55,108 nucleotides of DNA from Actinomycetota bacterium (GCA_029979265.1 JAPOHW010000020.1:1-55108), one strand, 5' to 3'; positions 15,577-24,186 are shown, numbered from the stretch's first letter. Numbers and translations: made by a program. The notes: generated by a model from the sequence alone, not told the origin.

Positions 15577-16944
15577 ATGACCGTGGCTGAACCGCCTCCG
15601 CTCCAACCGACGGAGTTGCGCGCCCGAACCGGAGGATTCGTCCGGGTCCGGACCACCGAGCTCGCCGGACGGCGGGTCGTCGAGGTCGACGCCCGTGGCA
15701 CCGAGCAGGCGGGTGCGCTCGTCGAAAGCGACGGCCAGTCAATGGCTGCCGGCTTCCGAGCAGCCCGGGATCAACGGCTCCCGATTCTGCTTCGGATTGC
15801 ATCGAGCGGTGCCAACGCGGCCGAGGGTGTCGCTGCCCTTGCGGGTTGGGCAGCTGCGGCCAAGGAACTCACTGCCTGCTCGGGCGTGGTGCCATCGATT
15901 GCCATTGCATCCGGCCCCGCCGTTTCGGGCCCCGCCCTCCTCCTCGGACTCGCCGACCACGTGATCATGACGCCGGAGGCCTACGTCTTCATGTCGGGCC
16001 CGATGATGGTCGAGGAGTTCACCGGTGTACCGATCAGCAAGGCCGAACTCGGAGGCACATCCGTGCACGACCGCACCACTGGCCTGGCCTCGTTCACGGC
16101 GTCCGACGAAGACGAGGCCGAGGTGATCGCAGCGGAGTTGCTGTCGTTGTTTCCCGACCACACCGACGCTCACTGCCCGACGCAGCAATGCCTCGACCCG
16201 GTCGACCGGCCGACACCAGAGGCCTACGACGTCCTTCCACCGTCGACCAACGGTTCCTACGACGTCCGCAAGATCATTGCGGCGATTGTCGACGACGGGT
16301 ATCTGTTGGAGCCACGGGCCTTGTGGGCTGCCAACCTCGTGACGGCGTTTGCCACCATCGGCGGCCGCACGGTCGGCGTCGTCGCGAACCAGCCACAGAC
16401 AGTTGCTGGAACCCTCGACATTGCAGCGAGCCAGAAAGGAGGGCGGTTCGTCGCCTTCTGCGACGCGTTCAACATCCCACTCGTCACCATCGTCGACACC
16501 TCCGGCTTCTATCCCGGCAAGGACACCGAGTGGCGCGGCATGATCCGCTACGGCGCGCAGATGGCCTTCGCCTACGCTCGGGCAACGGTTCCGCGGGTCA
16601 ACCTCACAACACGGAAGTCCTATGGCGGTGCGTACATCGTCATGGATTCGAAGAACATGGGCAACGACCTCGCATTCGCCTGGCCCTCGGCCGAAATCGC
16701 AGTGATGGGGGCCAAGGGCGCTGTGGAGATTCTGCATCGCGGCACCGACGAGGCTGAGCGAGCCGAGCTCGAACTCGCCTACGAGGAACGCCTTCTCAAC
16801 CCGTACATCGCAGCCGAGCGAGGCACGATCGACGCCGTCATCGAGCCGGAGGCAACCCGGACCGAGATCCATGCTGCACTCGAGATGCTGGTTTCGAAAC
16901 GCGAAAAACTGCCACGACGACGCCACGACAACACGCCACTCTGA
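15577..16944 (+). CDS. Acyl-CoA carboxylase carboxyltransferase (beta subunit-like)
   Basis: A 455-residue carboxyltransferase of the AccD/PccB type, which moves CO2 from carboxybiotin to an acyl-CoA. The first crotonase-like half contains GVVPSIAIASGPAVSGPALL and LADHVIM. The second contains FCDAFNIPLVTIVDTSGF, TRKSYGGAYIVM and the ending EERLLNPYIAAERGTIDAVI, which is diagnostic of propionyl/acetyl-CoA carboxylases. It is shorter than the usual ~520 residues because the N-terminus is trimmed. No biotin carboxylase or carrier is nearby, so partner and substrate are unknown. Confidence 0.85.
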   Translation: MTVAEPPPLQPTELRARTGGFVRVRTTELAGRRVVEVDARGTEQAGALVESDGQSMAAGFRAARDQRLPILLRIASSGANAAEGVAALAGWAAAAKELTACSGVVPSIAIASGPAVSGPALLLGLADHVIMTPEAYVFMSGPMMVEEFTGVPISKAELGGTSVHDRTTGLASFTASDEDEAEVIAAELLSLFPDHTDAHCPTQQCLDPVDRPTPEAYDVLPPSTNGSYDVRKIIAAIVDDGYLLEPRALWAANLVTAFATIGGRTVGVVANQPQTVAGTLDIAASQKGGRFVAFCDAFNIPLVTIVDTSGFYPGKDTEWRGMIRYGAQMAFAYARATVPRVNLTTRKSYGGAYIVMDSKNMGNDLAFAWPSAEIAVMGAKGAVEILHRGTDEAERAELELAYEERLLNPYIAAERGTIDAVIEPEATRTEIHAALEMLVSKREKLPRRRHDNTPL

Positions 16945-17061
16945 GGCCGTCGTCCCGTTGCGCTGCAGTCTGGTCGGAGTAGCTCTCCGGCGCCGTTTCC
17001 CACTAGGTTGTCGGCGTCGCGCCACGGACTTCGGGCGCAGGACGAGAGGAGCGCGAGCGAC

Positions 17062-18327
17062 GTGACCGACAGCATCACTATCACCGACAACAGGACCGGT
17101 GAGTCGCTCGAGATCCCCCTCCACAACGGCGGTGTCGATGCCGCCGAGTGGCGCAAGCTGCTTCCCGGCATCTGGTTCCACGATCCGGGGTTGGCGACAA
17201 CGTCGGGTGCCGAGAGTGCCATCACCGAACTCGATGGCGACAACGGCATCCTGCGATATCGCGGCTACCCCATCGAGCAGCTCGCCGAGCACAGTTCCTT
17301 CCTCGAGGTGACGTATCTGCTGCTCAAGGGCGAACTTCCCACGAAGGCCGAGCTCGACGGCTTCGTCCACGACGTCACGTACCACACCTTCGTGCACGAG
17401 AAGTTCCGTCGCCGCATGTACGACGCCTACCACTACGACGCGCATCCGATGGGCCTGCTCATGTCGGGGGTAAGTGGCCTGTCGACCTTCTATCCCGACT
17501 CGAAAGACATCGGAGACGCCGACAAGCGGATGGAGAACGCAATCCGCCTGATCGCAAAGATGCCCACGCTCGCTGCGTCTGCATTCCGCCATCGCAGGGG
17601 CCAGCCGTTCGTCTACCCCGACAACGAGCTCGGCTACGCGCCGAACTTCCTCAAGATGATGTTTGAGATCGGTTCGCCCTACGAAGTGGATCCGGCCTTC
17701 GAGAAGGCAATGGAGATCCTGCTGATCCTCCACGCCGATCACGAGCAGAACTGTTCCACCACGGCCGCCCGTGTGGTCGGTTCGTCCCACACCGACCCGT
17801 ACACCGCCATCGGCGCAGCATGCGGTGCCCTCTACGGCCCCCGCCACGGCGGCGCCAACGAGGCCGTGCTCCAGATGCTGGACGACATCGGGACCTACGA
17901 CAACGTCGAACCGTTCATCGAAGGGGTCAAGGCGGGCAAGGAACGCCTGATGGGCTTCGGTCATCGCGTCTACAAGAACTACGACCCCCGTGCCCGCATC
18001 ATCAAGCAAGCCGCCTACGACGTCTTCGCCGTCACCGGCACCAACCCACTGCTCGACATCGCACTCAAGCTCGAAGAGGTTGCCCTCGAAGACGAGTACT
18101 TCGTCAGCCGTCGCCTCTATCCGAATGTCGACTTCTACAGCGGCCTCATCTACGAGTCGATGGGCTTCCCTCGCGACATGTTCACGGTGCTGTTCGCCAT
18201 CGGTCGTACCCCTGGCTGGCTCGCCCACTGGGACGAGATGCTTGCCCAGAACAGTCGTATCGCGCGCCCTCGTCAGCTCTACATCGGGGCGAGCGAGCGG
18301 CCCTACGTGCCGATCGGCGAACGCTGA
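17062..18327 (+). CDS. gltA: Citrate synthase
   Basis: A 421-residue type II-like citrate synthase condensing acetyl-CoA and oxaloacetate. HADHEQNCSTTAARVVGSS carries the first catalytic His, GFGHRVYKNYDPRA the second, and VDFYSGLIYESMG the catalytic Asp. The N-terminal strand-rich segment (SITITDNRTGESLEIPL) is typical of Gram-negative-type hexameric enzymes. I chose the GTG at 17062 with AGAGGA upstream; an ATG-initiated frame at 17008 would add 18 residues. It provides the TCA context for the aceK found ~2 kb downstream on the other strand. Confidence 0.93.
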   Translation: MTDSITITDNRTGESLEIPLHNGGVDAAEWRKLLPGIWFHDPGLATTSGAESAITELDGDNGILRYRGYPIEQLAEHSSFLEVTYLLLKGELPTKAELDGFVHDVTYHTFVHEKFRRRMYDAYHYDAHPMGLLMSGVSGLSTFYPDSKDIGDADKRMENAIRLIAKMPTLAASAFRHRRGQPFVYPDNELGYAPNFLKMMFEIGSPYEVDPAFEKAMEILLILHADHEQNCSTTAARVVGSSHTDPYTAIGAACGALYGPRHGGANEAVLQMLDDIGTYDNVEPFIEGVKAGKERLMGFGHRVYKNYDPRARIIKQAAYDVFAVTGTNPLLDIALKLEEVALEDEYFVSRRLYPNVDFYSGLIYESMGFPRDMFTVLFAIGRTPGWLAHWDEMLAQNSRIARPRQLYIGASERPYVPIGER

Positions 18328-18962
18328 GCCCGACGCTTCGCAACCGCCTCGGCCGTCTCCGACCGAGCCGTCTCGAGCTCGTCAGTATCCACCTTCCGAA
18401 GACAGCGGGTTGGTCGTTCCGTGCTGCGCTCGAACAGGAGTACGGCGATGACCTCGTCACGATCTACGACGATCTCCTCGTCGATGGCCGGGCGTACCGC
18501 GCCGCCCACGGCCACTTTCGCCCGGCCCAGCTGTGGAGCGCAGCCCGCAACGCACGCCTGGTCATGTGGATGCGAGATCCGGTCGAGCGGATCCGAAGCT
18601 GGTACGACTTCTGGAGCGCAACCCCGGCCACGGACGAATCGCACCATCAGTCGTTCAAAGCGACCGACATGTCCCTGGCCGAGTTCGCCGCATGGGATGT
18701 GGTGGTCGGGCAGTTCGAGCACATCTTCCTCGACGGAACCGACGGTCTCGACGACTTCGACTTCATCGGCTTCACCGAACACTTCGAGGACGATCTGCAG
18801 CGATTGGCTCGACATCTCCGATGGCGGACGACCCCGAGCGTCATCCATGCCAATCGCACGCCGCGTCCGCCGACTCCCATCGACGCCTCCACCCGATCTG
18901 CGATCACCCGCCACCACGGGTTCGAGATCGACTTCTACCAACGTGCGCTCGAACGCAGATGA
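18324..18962 (+). CDS. Sulfotransferase-family protein with probable CTG start
   Basis: About 212 residues of a sulfotransferase-2-like fold. A PAPS-binding P-loop-like segment SIHLPKTAGWSFRAAL lies near the N-terminus. MWMRDPVERIRSWYDFW is the 3'-phosphate-binding motif. FIGFTEHFEDDLQRL and the closing residues match small bacterial sulfotransferases. No ATG, GTG or TTG exists in frame between the gltA stop and the P-loop or within the overlapping gltA end. The only near-cognate candidate is the CTG at 18324, which overlaps the gltA TGA. Translation is probably coupled to gltA, but the start needs proof. Its stop lies 1 nt from the stop of the convergent oxidoreductase. Confidence 0.72.
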   Translation: MSPTLRNRLGRLRPSRLELVSIHLPKTAGWSFRAALEQEYGDDLVTIYDDLLVDGRAYRAAHGHFRPAQLWSAARNARLVMWMRDPVERIRSWYDFWSATPATDESHHQSFKATDMSLAEFAAWDVVVGQFEHIFLDGTDGLDDFDFIGFTEHFEDDLQRLARHLRWRTTPSVIHANRTPRPPTPIDASTRSAITRHHGFEIDFYQRALERR

Positions 18963-18963
18963 G

Positions 18964-19944
18964 TCAGCGTCCGACGTCGAGCACGAGCTTTCCAGCGTTT
19001 GCGTTCTGCTCCATGCGCCGGTGAGCCTCGGCGACGTCGTCGAGTGAGTAGCGCGAATCGATCACCGGCAGCAACGTACCGGTCGCGACGTGGGGCAGCA
19101 GTTGCGCAGCGAACTCCTGGCTGATTGCGATCTTTTCCTCGATCGGCCGGGCCCGCAACGTCGTGCCGGTCACCGACGCTCGCTTCATCAACAGGGTGCC
19201 CACGTCGAACGCAACCGACTTGGCAGCCATCACGCCAACCTGGATGATTCGACCCCCCAGCCCGACCACCGCAACATTGCGGGGCAGATAGTCCCCACCG
19301 ATCACGTCGAGGACCACGTCGACCCCGGCCCCGCCGGTTGCCTGACGGACCACGTCGACAAAGTCCTCGTTTGCGTAGTCGATGACGACGTCGGCCCCCA
19401 AGGCATGACAGATGTCGTGTTTGCCGGCCGATGCGGTGACGGCGACGCGGGCACCGAGCGTCTTGACGATCTGGATGGCGGCGGTACCCACACCCGATGC
19501 GCCCGCATGAACCAAGGCCCACCGACCGCTGGTCAGGCCGCCCTGACGAATCAGCGCGTCCCAAGCGGTGATGAACACCTCGGGGAATGCACCGGCATCG
19601 GCGAGCGAAAGCACATCGGGTACGGGCATTGCCTGCCGCTCGTGAACCGTCAGCATCTCGGCGTAACACCCCCCATTCTGAATACCCATGACGGGATCAC
19701 CGATGCCGTGCCCAGTGACACGCTCACCAACCGCAACAACACGGCCGGCGAATTCGAGACCCGGGATCTCGTGCAGCATCGGAGGCCCCGGGTAGAGCCC
19801 CATCCGCTGCAGCAGATCGGCCCGGTTGACGGCGGTCGACACGACATCGACCAACAACTCCTCGGGACCCGGGACCGGGTCGGGGACGGAGCGAATCTGC
19901 AGGACCTCCGGCCCTCCTTTTTCTTCGAGTACCACAGCGCGCAT
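18964..19944 (-). CDS. NAD(P)H:quinone oxidoreductase, zinc-independent MDR family
   Basis: A 326-residue medium-chain reductase of the PIG3/quinone oxidoreductase type. The N-terminal GroES-like domain includes VSTAVNRADLLQRMGLYP, followed by GLEFAGRVVAVG. The nucleotide-binding motif is HAGASGVGTAAIQIVKTLGA. Zinc-binding cysteines are lacking, so it should reduce quinones or enones with NADPH. It follows aceK on the same strand after a 19-nt gap. Confidence 0.9.
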   Translation of the reverse strand: MRAVVLEEKGGPEVLQIRSVPDPVPGPEELLVDVVSTAVNRADLLQRMGLYPGPPMLHEIPGLEFAGRVVAVGERVTGHGIGDPVMGIQNGGCYAEMLTVHERQAMPVPDVLSLADAGAFPEVFITAWDALIRQGGLTSGRWALVHAGASGVGTAAIQIVKTLGARVAVTASAGKHDICHALGADVVIDYANEDFVDVVRQATGGAGVDVVLDVIGGDYLPRNVAVVGLGGRIIQVGVMAAKSVAFDVGTLLMKRASVTGTTLRARPIEEKIAISQEFAAQLLPHVATGTLLPVIDSRYSLDDVAEAHRRMEQNANAGKLVLDVGR

Positions 19945-19963
19945 GATCGGCGAGCCTCCTGGG

Positions 19964-21724
19964 TCAGTCGTCGGCGAATCGATACTGGTGGGGATACGGG
20001 AAGAAGTCAGGTCGACGACCCCCCTCGTGGCCGTCCTTCATCGCCTGCCAGAACTCCACGGTGGAGATCTCCGGGTGGAACTCGTCGAAAACGTCACCGA
20101 CGATGCGCGGCGATCGGAGATACGTCCTGAACTCCTCGGGGAAGACGTCGTTGGGTTCGACCGGGAACCAGGGCTGATCGAGCATCTCGTCCTCGTAGGA
20201 CTGGCTCACCGGCATCGTGCGGAAATTGACCTCGGAGAGAAGCGCAAGTTCGTCGTAGTCGTAGAACACCACCACGCCATGGCGGCTCACACCGAAGTTC
20301 TTCGGGAACAGATCACCCGGGAAGATGTTGGCCGAGGCAAGATCCTTGATGGCATTGCCGTAGTCGATCGCCGCGGCGCGCGCGAGATCGGGGCCCATCT
20401 CGCGCAGATACAGATCGAGCGGGTAGAGCCGACGCTCGGTGTAGACGTGATGGAGAATGACCTCGTCGTCGGTAACGGTGACCGTGCGCGTGCAGTCCTC
20501 GAGGAGCTCCTCGATGAGTTCTTCGTCGAAGCGGTCACGCCGAAAGGACAGCTCTCGAAACTCCTGCGCATCGACGAGCCGACCGACCTTGTCGTGGTCG
20601 AACACCAGCTTGTAGCGACGTTGTACGTCTTCGGGGGTGGTTCGCTTCGACTGCGGAAAACGGTCCTTGATCAGCTTGAAGACCACGTCGAAGGACGGCA
20701 GCGTGAACACCGCCATCACCATGCCTCGGGCTCCCCTCGCCCGCTCGAATCGGGTGTTGGAGTGTTCCATGTGGCGGTAGAGCGCTCGAAAGAGGTTCGT
20801 CTTTCCGTGCGCGCTGTAGCCGATGGACGTGTAGAGCTCGGCGACCGGTTTCACCGGCAGCAAACTCTTCAGAAACGACACCACGGCAGCCGGGCGTCGG
20901 GCCAGCACGTGGAAGTAGGACCGGGTGTAACCGAACAATCGGCTGGCTGCGAGCTCGGTGAGGAGCACCGCATCGACGCGTACGCCGTCATCGGAGACGG
21001 TGATCGGCAAAATGACCGGGTTGACCCGGTTGAGCCACCGCAACCGGCCCACGAGGTAGGCACCCTTGTTGCGATAGAAGACCGGCCGCAGGATGTCGAG
21101 GGCATCGATGTGTCCGTCCCAGTTCTCCGACAACCAGGTCTCGATGACAGCGGCTACCCGATCGGCATCACGCTCGATGGCATGGAACTGCGATGCGAGA
21201 GGCGAATGCTCGAGAATTTGGAGGATCGAGTCGGCCAACGAGTCGTCGACCGGAAAATGCCGGTACTCGCCGCGACTGCCATCGTCGGCCGGCAGGGCCG
21301 TCGGGCCGAGCCACAGGAACTCGAGGTCGATGTCGAGGCCGATGACCTCGAACAACCGACGGGTGACCGAGTTGTAGAACGTCTCGGCCAACTCGAAATC
21401 CATGCGTTGGCTGACGAGTGACACATAGCGCCGCCGAGCGTCGACCCAGAGCTGGCGGGCTTCGTCAGCATCGGCGGGGACGATGACCTGGGCTGACTCG
21501 ACTGCGCTCCAGACCGCCTTCTTGTGCAGATTGAGTCGCTCGCTGTTGTCGTCTTGGTGGGCGTCCCACTCTCGCTGCAGAAACCGTGTTGCGGCACGGT
21601 GAGTGACCTCGAGGAACGATTCATGGAAGCTCACGAACGTGTCGTGCAACAACCGTGCGATCCGTTCGACTCGCGGATCGGTGGCTCCCGACGAACGTTC
21701 GGCAGCAGGAAGGACGTCGGCCAT
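19964..21724 (-). CDS. aceK: Isocitrate dehydrogenase kinase/phosphatase
   Basis: A 586-residue bifunctional enzyme that phosphorylates and dephosphorylates isocitrate dehydrogenase to steer carbon into the glyoxylate shunt; E. coli AceK is 578 residues. Matches run through both domains. In the kinase domain I see HGKTNLFRALYRHMEHSN, RGMVMAVFTLPSFDVVFK(L)IKDRF, DHDKVGR and the YTERRLYPLDLYL segment. Toward the C-terminus are DYGNAIKDLASANIFPGD, KNFGVSRHGVVVFYDYDE and VFPEEFRTYL. The ATG at 21724 is the natural start. AceK is best known from Proteobacteria, so its presence here is notable. No aceA, aceB or icd lies in the window. Confidence 0.95.
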   Translation of the reverse strand: MADVLPAAERSSGATDPRVERIARLLHDTFVSFHESFLEVTHRAATRFLQREWDAHQDDNSERLNLHKKAVWSAVESAQVIVPADADEARQLWVDARRRYVSLVSQRMDFELAETFYNSVTRRLFEVIGLDIDLEFLWLGPTALPADDGSRGEYRHFPVDDSLADSILQILEHSPLASQFHAIERDADRVAAVIETWLSENWDGHIDALDILRPVFYRNKGAYLVGRLRWLNRVNPVILPITVSDDGVRVDAVLLTELAASRLFGYTRSYFHVLARRPAAVVSFLKSLLPVKPVAELYTSIGYSAHGKTNLFRALYRHMEHSNTRFERARGARGMVMAVFTLPSFDVVFKLIKDRFPQSKRTTPEDVQRRYKLVFDHDKVGRLVDAQEFRELSFRRDRFDEELIEELLEDCTRTVTVTDDEVILHHVYTERRLYPLDLYLREMGPDLARAAAIDYGNAIKDLASANIFPGDLFPKNFGVSRHGVVVFYDYDELALLSEVNFRTMPVSQSYEDEMLDQPWFPVEPNDVFPEEFRTYLRSPRIVGDVFDEFHPEISTVEFWQAMKDGHEGGRRPDFFPYPHQYRFADD

Positions 21725-21776
21725 GACGGCGATCACCCTACTTCGCAACACGTGATGCCGAGCGTTCGGCCAGCCG

Positions 21777-22061
21777 TCAGCTTTCGGCGCCAGCTCGCTC
21801 GTGGTGCCGGATGACCTCGGCGATGACGAACCGCAAGAAACTCTCGCTGAACCCGGGATCGAGGTTTGCCTCTTCGGCCAACCGGCGCAGACGGGCAATC
21901 TGCACATCCTCACGACCCGGATCAGCAGCCGGTAGGCCAGCAGAGGCCTTGTACTCGCCGACCGCTTTCGTGATTTTGAACCGCTCAGCAAGAAGCAGAA
22001 CAAGCGCCGCATCGATGTTGTCGATGCTGGAACGGAAGGTCTCGAGTTGCGGGTCTGCCAT
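21777..22061 (-). CDS. Chorismate mutase, AroQ type
   Basis: A 94-residue all-helical AroQ-class chorismate mutase converting chorismate to prephenate for Phe/Tyr synthesis. The N-terminal helix IDNIDAALVLLLAERFKITK, a Lys in VGEYKA, the ADPGREDVQ loop and helix 3 ending VIAEVIRHHE match the family. The ATG lies 17 nt after the CCA of tRNA-Val(GAC), with no Shine-Dalgarno in between. It may therefore be expressed from a processed tRNA-mRNA transcript. Confidence 0.9.
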   Translation of the reverse strand: MADPQLETFRSSIDNIDAALVLLLAERFKITKAVGEYKASAGLPAADPGREDVQIARLRRLAEEANLDPGFSESFLRFVIAEVIRHHERAGAES

Positions 22062-22078
22062 GGTTCTGGGTGCGGGTC

Positions 22079-22155
22079 TGGTGGGCCGTACAAGAGTCGA
22101 ACTTGTGACCTCCTGCGTGTCGAGCAGGCGCTCTAACCAACTGAGCTAACGGCCC
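22079..22155 (-). tRNA. tRNA-Val (anticodon GAC) with unusual C33
   Basis: A complete cloverleaf on the minus strand: acceptor GGGCCGT/ACGGCCC, D-arm GCTC/GAGC, anticodon stem CCTGC/GCAGG, T-arm ACAAG/CTTGT, A73 and an encoded CCA. The anticodon loop reads TCGACAC, so positions 34-36 are GAC (Val) but position 33 is C instead of the near-universal U. The acceptor stem is identical to that of the tRNA-Val(CAC) at 1312-1388, supporting the valine call. Confidence 0.93.
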
Positions 22156-22219
22156 CAGGCCACGAAATGGTAGCAGCGCACACCAGAAACGACGCAGCCG
22201 ATCGTTGGGGCGAAAGGCT

Positions 22220-22251
22220 GTGACCGGCCCGTCCGAGGACGGGCCGGTCAC
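22220..22251. terminator. Strong GC-rich hairpin between tRNA-Cys and tRNA-Val
   Basis: GTGACCGGCCCGTCC and its exact complement are separated by only GA, giving a 14-15 bp GC-rich stem. It lies in the spacer after tRNA-Cys on the minus strand. There is no long U-run (AGCCTTTCG follows on the minus strand). It could be a weak terminator or a processing signal between the tRNAs. Confidence 0.55.
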
Positions 22252-22257
22252 CTGACG

Positions 22258-22332
22258 AGCGCCGGGCGGGATTTGAACCCGCGACTGTACGGCTTTGCAG
22301 GCCGTTCCCTTGGGCCGCTCGGGCACCGGCGC
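22258..22332 (-). tRNA. tRNA-Cys (anticodon GCA)
   Basis: On the minus strand the acceptor GCGCCGG pairs with CCGGCGC. The anticodon stem ACGGC/GCCGT encloses CTGCAAA (anticodon GCA), and the T-stem is GCGGG/CCCGC. Discriminator U73 is the cysteine identity base. CCA is not encoded, unlike in the other tRNA genes here. Confidence 0.96.
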
Positions 22333-22419
22333 CAGCGGACCGCAATGCTACCCGAGGTCAAGCCCCGTGAGACGAGGGCAGGTTGACCGGCTCAGAACGC
22401 GTCTTGCCCTTCGGGCGGC

Positions 22420-22653
22420 TCACGATTCACGTCGAGGAACACCGGGCCGCACTTCCGTATCGAGCAATGCGTCGAGCCCGGCTTCGATGCGGCGAAGCCG
22501 GGCACTGGCATCACGGAGACGGCCGAGCAGGGCCATCGCTTCCTCTCGTTTGAGCGCATCGGCACCGGCGGGAAGCATCGCCAGTGATCGCCGGAGGTGC
22601 TCGATCTCGTGCTCGCCGTCGAAGTGCATGATGCGACGGATTGTAGCGAACAT
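22420..22653 (-). CDS. Small helical protein, function unknown
   Basis: A 77-residue hypothetical protein, predicted mostly helical with heptad-like charged/hydrophobic spacing (HEIEHLRRSLAMLPAGA, then GRLRDASARLRRIEAGLDAL). No known domain is evident. The frame has host-like composition, while competing frames over the same bases look non-coding. It follows the MBL hydrolase on the same strand with a 47-nt gap. Confidence 0.5.
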   Translation of the reverse strand: MFATIRRIMHFDGEHEIEHLRRSLAMLPAGADALKREEAMALLGRLRDASARLRRIEAGLDALLDTEVRPGVPRRES

Positions 22654-22700
22654 ACGTTCGCTATGCGAAACGATGCGTCACCGTTCGTCAGGCACTTCAT

Positions 22701-23606
22701 TCACACAGCACGGAACCATCCAGGTTCGACCTCGAACGCCTCGCCGCGTTCGGTCATGCGCTTGGTGTGCAGCATGGCAGAGCGACGCTCCACATGGTCG
22801 GCGATGAACACCTCGACCCCGGGTCGGTAGATGAATCGGTGCGCCACCATGTCATCGATGGTGTGGGGTTCCTGCAAGAACTCGAGCATCGCGTCGTGAC
22901 GGCGGGTGATCGCACCCTTGAACCTGTCGAGCATCTCGACGAACGTCTCCCGTCCTTCGACCACACCTTTGTGATGGAAGGTGACGTAGAAGTCGGCTTC
23001 CTCCCCCCTCACCGTCTCGATGCTGTGCTCGAAATCATCGAGATCGCTGAACACGTCGCCGTAGTAGGGACCGAATCCGGTGAGGTCGATGTCGGAGAGA
23101 AAGAAGACTCGATCGGAAATGCGGAGCCCGCAGTGACCGACCGTGTGACCGGGCAGGTGGACGGCTTCGATGCGCACCCCACCCAAATCCCACACGGCAC
23201 CGTCCTGGTAGCCGATGGCGTCTGGGCGAGGTGTGTAGTGGAAGGTGGTGAGGTAGGCGTCGAGGAGTTCGGGATGATCGTGGCGGTTGTGACCGGTGAC
23301 GGCGAGCAGTTCGTCGACGCTCTGCGTCACCGCACGATCGGCTTCGTGGATGTGGATCCGGGCGTCGGGAAACGCGATGTTACCGGCGATGTGATCCTCG
23401 TGCCCGTGGCTGTTGATCACTGCGTCGACGGGCACACCGGCACCGCCCTGCTCCGCCACGGTCACGGACGGATCGATAATCACCGTTTCACCTGCGCCTC
23501 GAACGAGCAGGCTGTTCCCGGAGGGGTACGCGCCGTTCGCGTCGGTGGTCAGCACCGTCACATGGTCGGTCAACTTCCGTGAGCGCTCTCCCCAGACATT
23601 CGTCAT
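22701..23606 (-). CDS. MBL-fold metallo-hydrolase
   Basis: A 301-residue metallo-beta-lactamase-fold hydrolase. The metal motif HGHEDH (HxHxDH) is present, with further ligands in LPGHTVGHCG, FFLSDIDLTGFG and TFHHKG. A C-terminal helical extension of ~70 residues resembles that of the glyoxalase II/beta-lactamase-like group. The substrate is unknown. It is divergent from the VOC gene at 23635, with 28 nt between starts, which hints at a joint role in reactive-metabolite removal. Confidence 0.88.
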   Translation of the reverse strand: MTNVWGERSRKLTDHVTVLTTDANGAYPSGNSLLVRGAGETVIIDPSVTVAEQGGAGVPVDAVINSHGHEDHIAGNIAFPDARIHIHEADRAVTQSVDELLAVTGHNRHDHPELLDAYLTTFHYTPRPDAIGYQDGAVWDLGGVRIEAVHLPGHTVGHCGLRISDRVFFLSDIDLTGFGPYYGDVFSDLDDFEHSIETVRGEEADFYVTFHHKGVVEGRETFVEMLDRFKGAITRRHDAMLEFLQEPHTIDDMVAHRFIYRPGVEVFIADHVERRSAMLHTKRMTERGEAFEVEPGWFRAV

Positions 23607-23634
23607 GGGTCAGCAGGCTAGCTACGGTCGTTGC

Positions 23635-24168
23635 ATGGGGATCAACCACATTGCACTGGCCGTGAAAGACATCGAGGCGACCCACCGCTTCTACACCGAG
23701 GCGATGGGATTCACCCTCGAGAAGGTCGAGATTGCGAACATGCGCAACGGCAAGGCGCGCCACGCCTTCTATTCGACGGGCTCGAGCAACGACCAGATGA
23801 TCGCCTTCTGGGATCTGCGGGACGTTCCCGGCGTCGACGACTACGAGACCGACATCTCGCGTGGTCTGGGACTCGATCCCTTCGTGAACCACTTGGCATT
23901 CCAGGCCGACAGCCTCGACGACCTTGCATCGAAGAGGCAGCGGTGGCTCGACCACGGAATCGACGTCATCGAGATCGACCACAACTGGGTGCAGTCGATC
24001 TATGCCGAGGATCCTGACGGCAATGTCGTCGAGTTCGCAATCGTCACCGAGGCGTTCACCGACGCCGACCGGGTCGAGGCACTCGAACTGCTGCGGGCCG
24101 ACGACCCGCCGTACTCGGCTCCGCCTACCGTCACCCGCCACGACGCCGCCCCCTCGGCACCGGGGTGA
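23635..24168 (+). CDS. VOC-family protein
   Basis: A 177-residue vicinal oxygen chelate protein. MGINHIALAVKDIEATHRFY opens module one, NHLAFQADSLDDL module two, and YAEDPDGNVVEFAIVT supplies the terminal metal-ligand motif. I chose the ATG at 23635 because the family begins with this strand. Glyoxalase I or extradiol dioxygenase activity is possible; the substrate is unknown. Confidence 0.85.
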   Translation: MGINHIALAVKDIEATHRFYTEAMGFTLEKVEIANMRNGKARHAFYSTGSSNDQMIAFWDLRDVPGVDDYETDISRGLGLDPFVNHLAFQADSLDDLASKRQRWLDHGIDVIEIDHNWVQSIYAEDPDGNVVEFAIVTEAFTDADRVEALELLRADDPPYSAPPTVTRHDAAPSAPG

Positions 24169-24186
24169 GCGGAGTCGAAAACGGTT

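Noticed and set aside
15739..18228. 829-codon open frame on the minus strand
   Set aside because: Runs antisense through both the carboxyltransferase and citrate synthase genes; no motif, typical high-GC shadow.
18964..18964. Missing terminator between the convergent sulfotransferase and quinone oxidoreductase genes
   Set aside because: The stops are 1 nt apart, but such tight ends recur across this window, so it is not unusual here.
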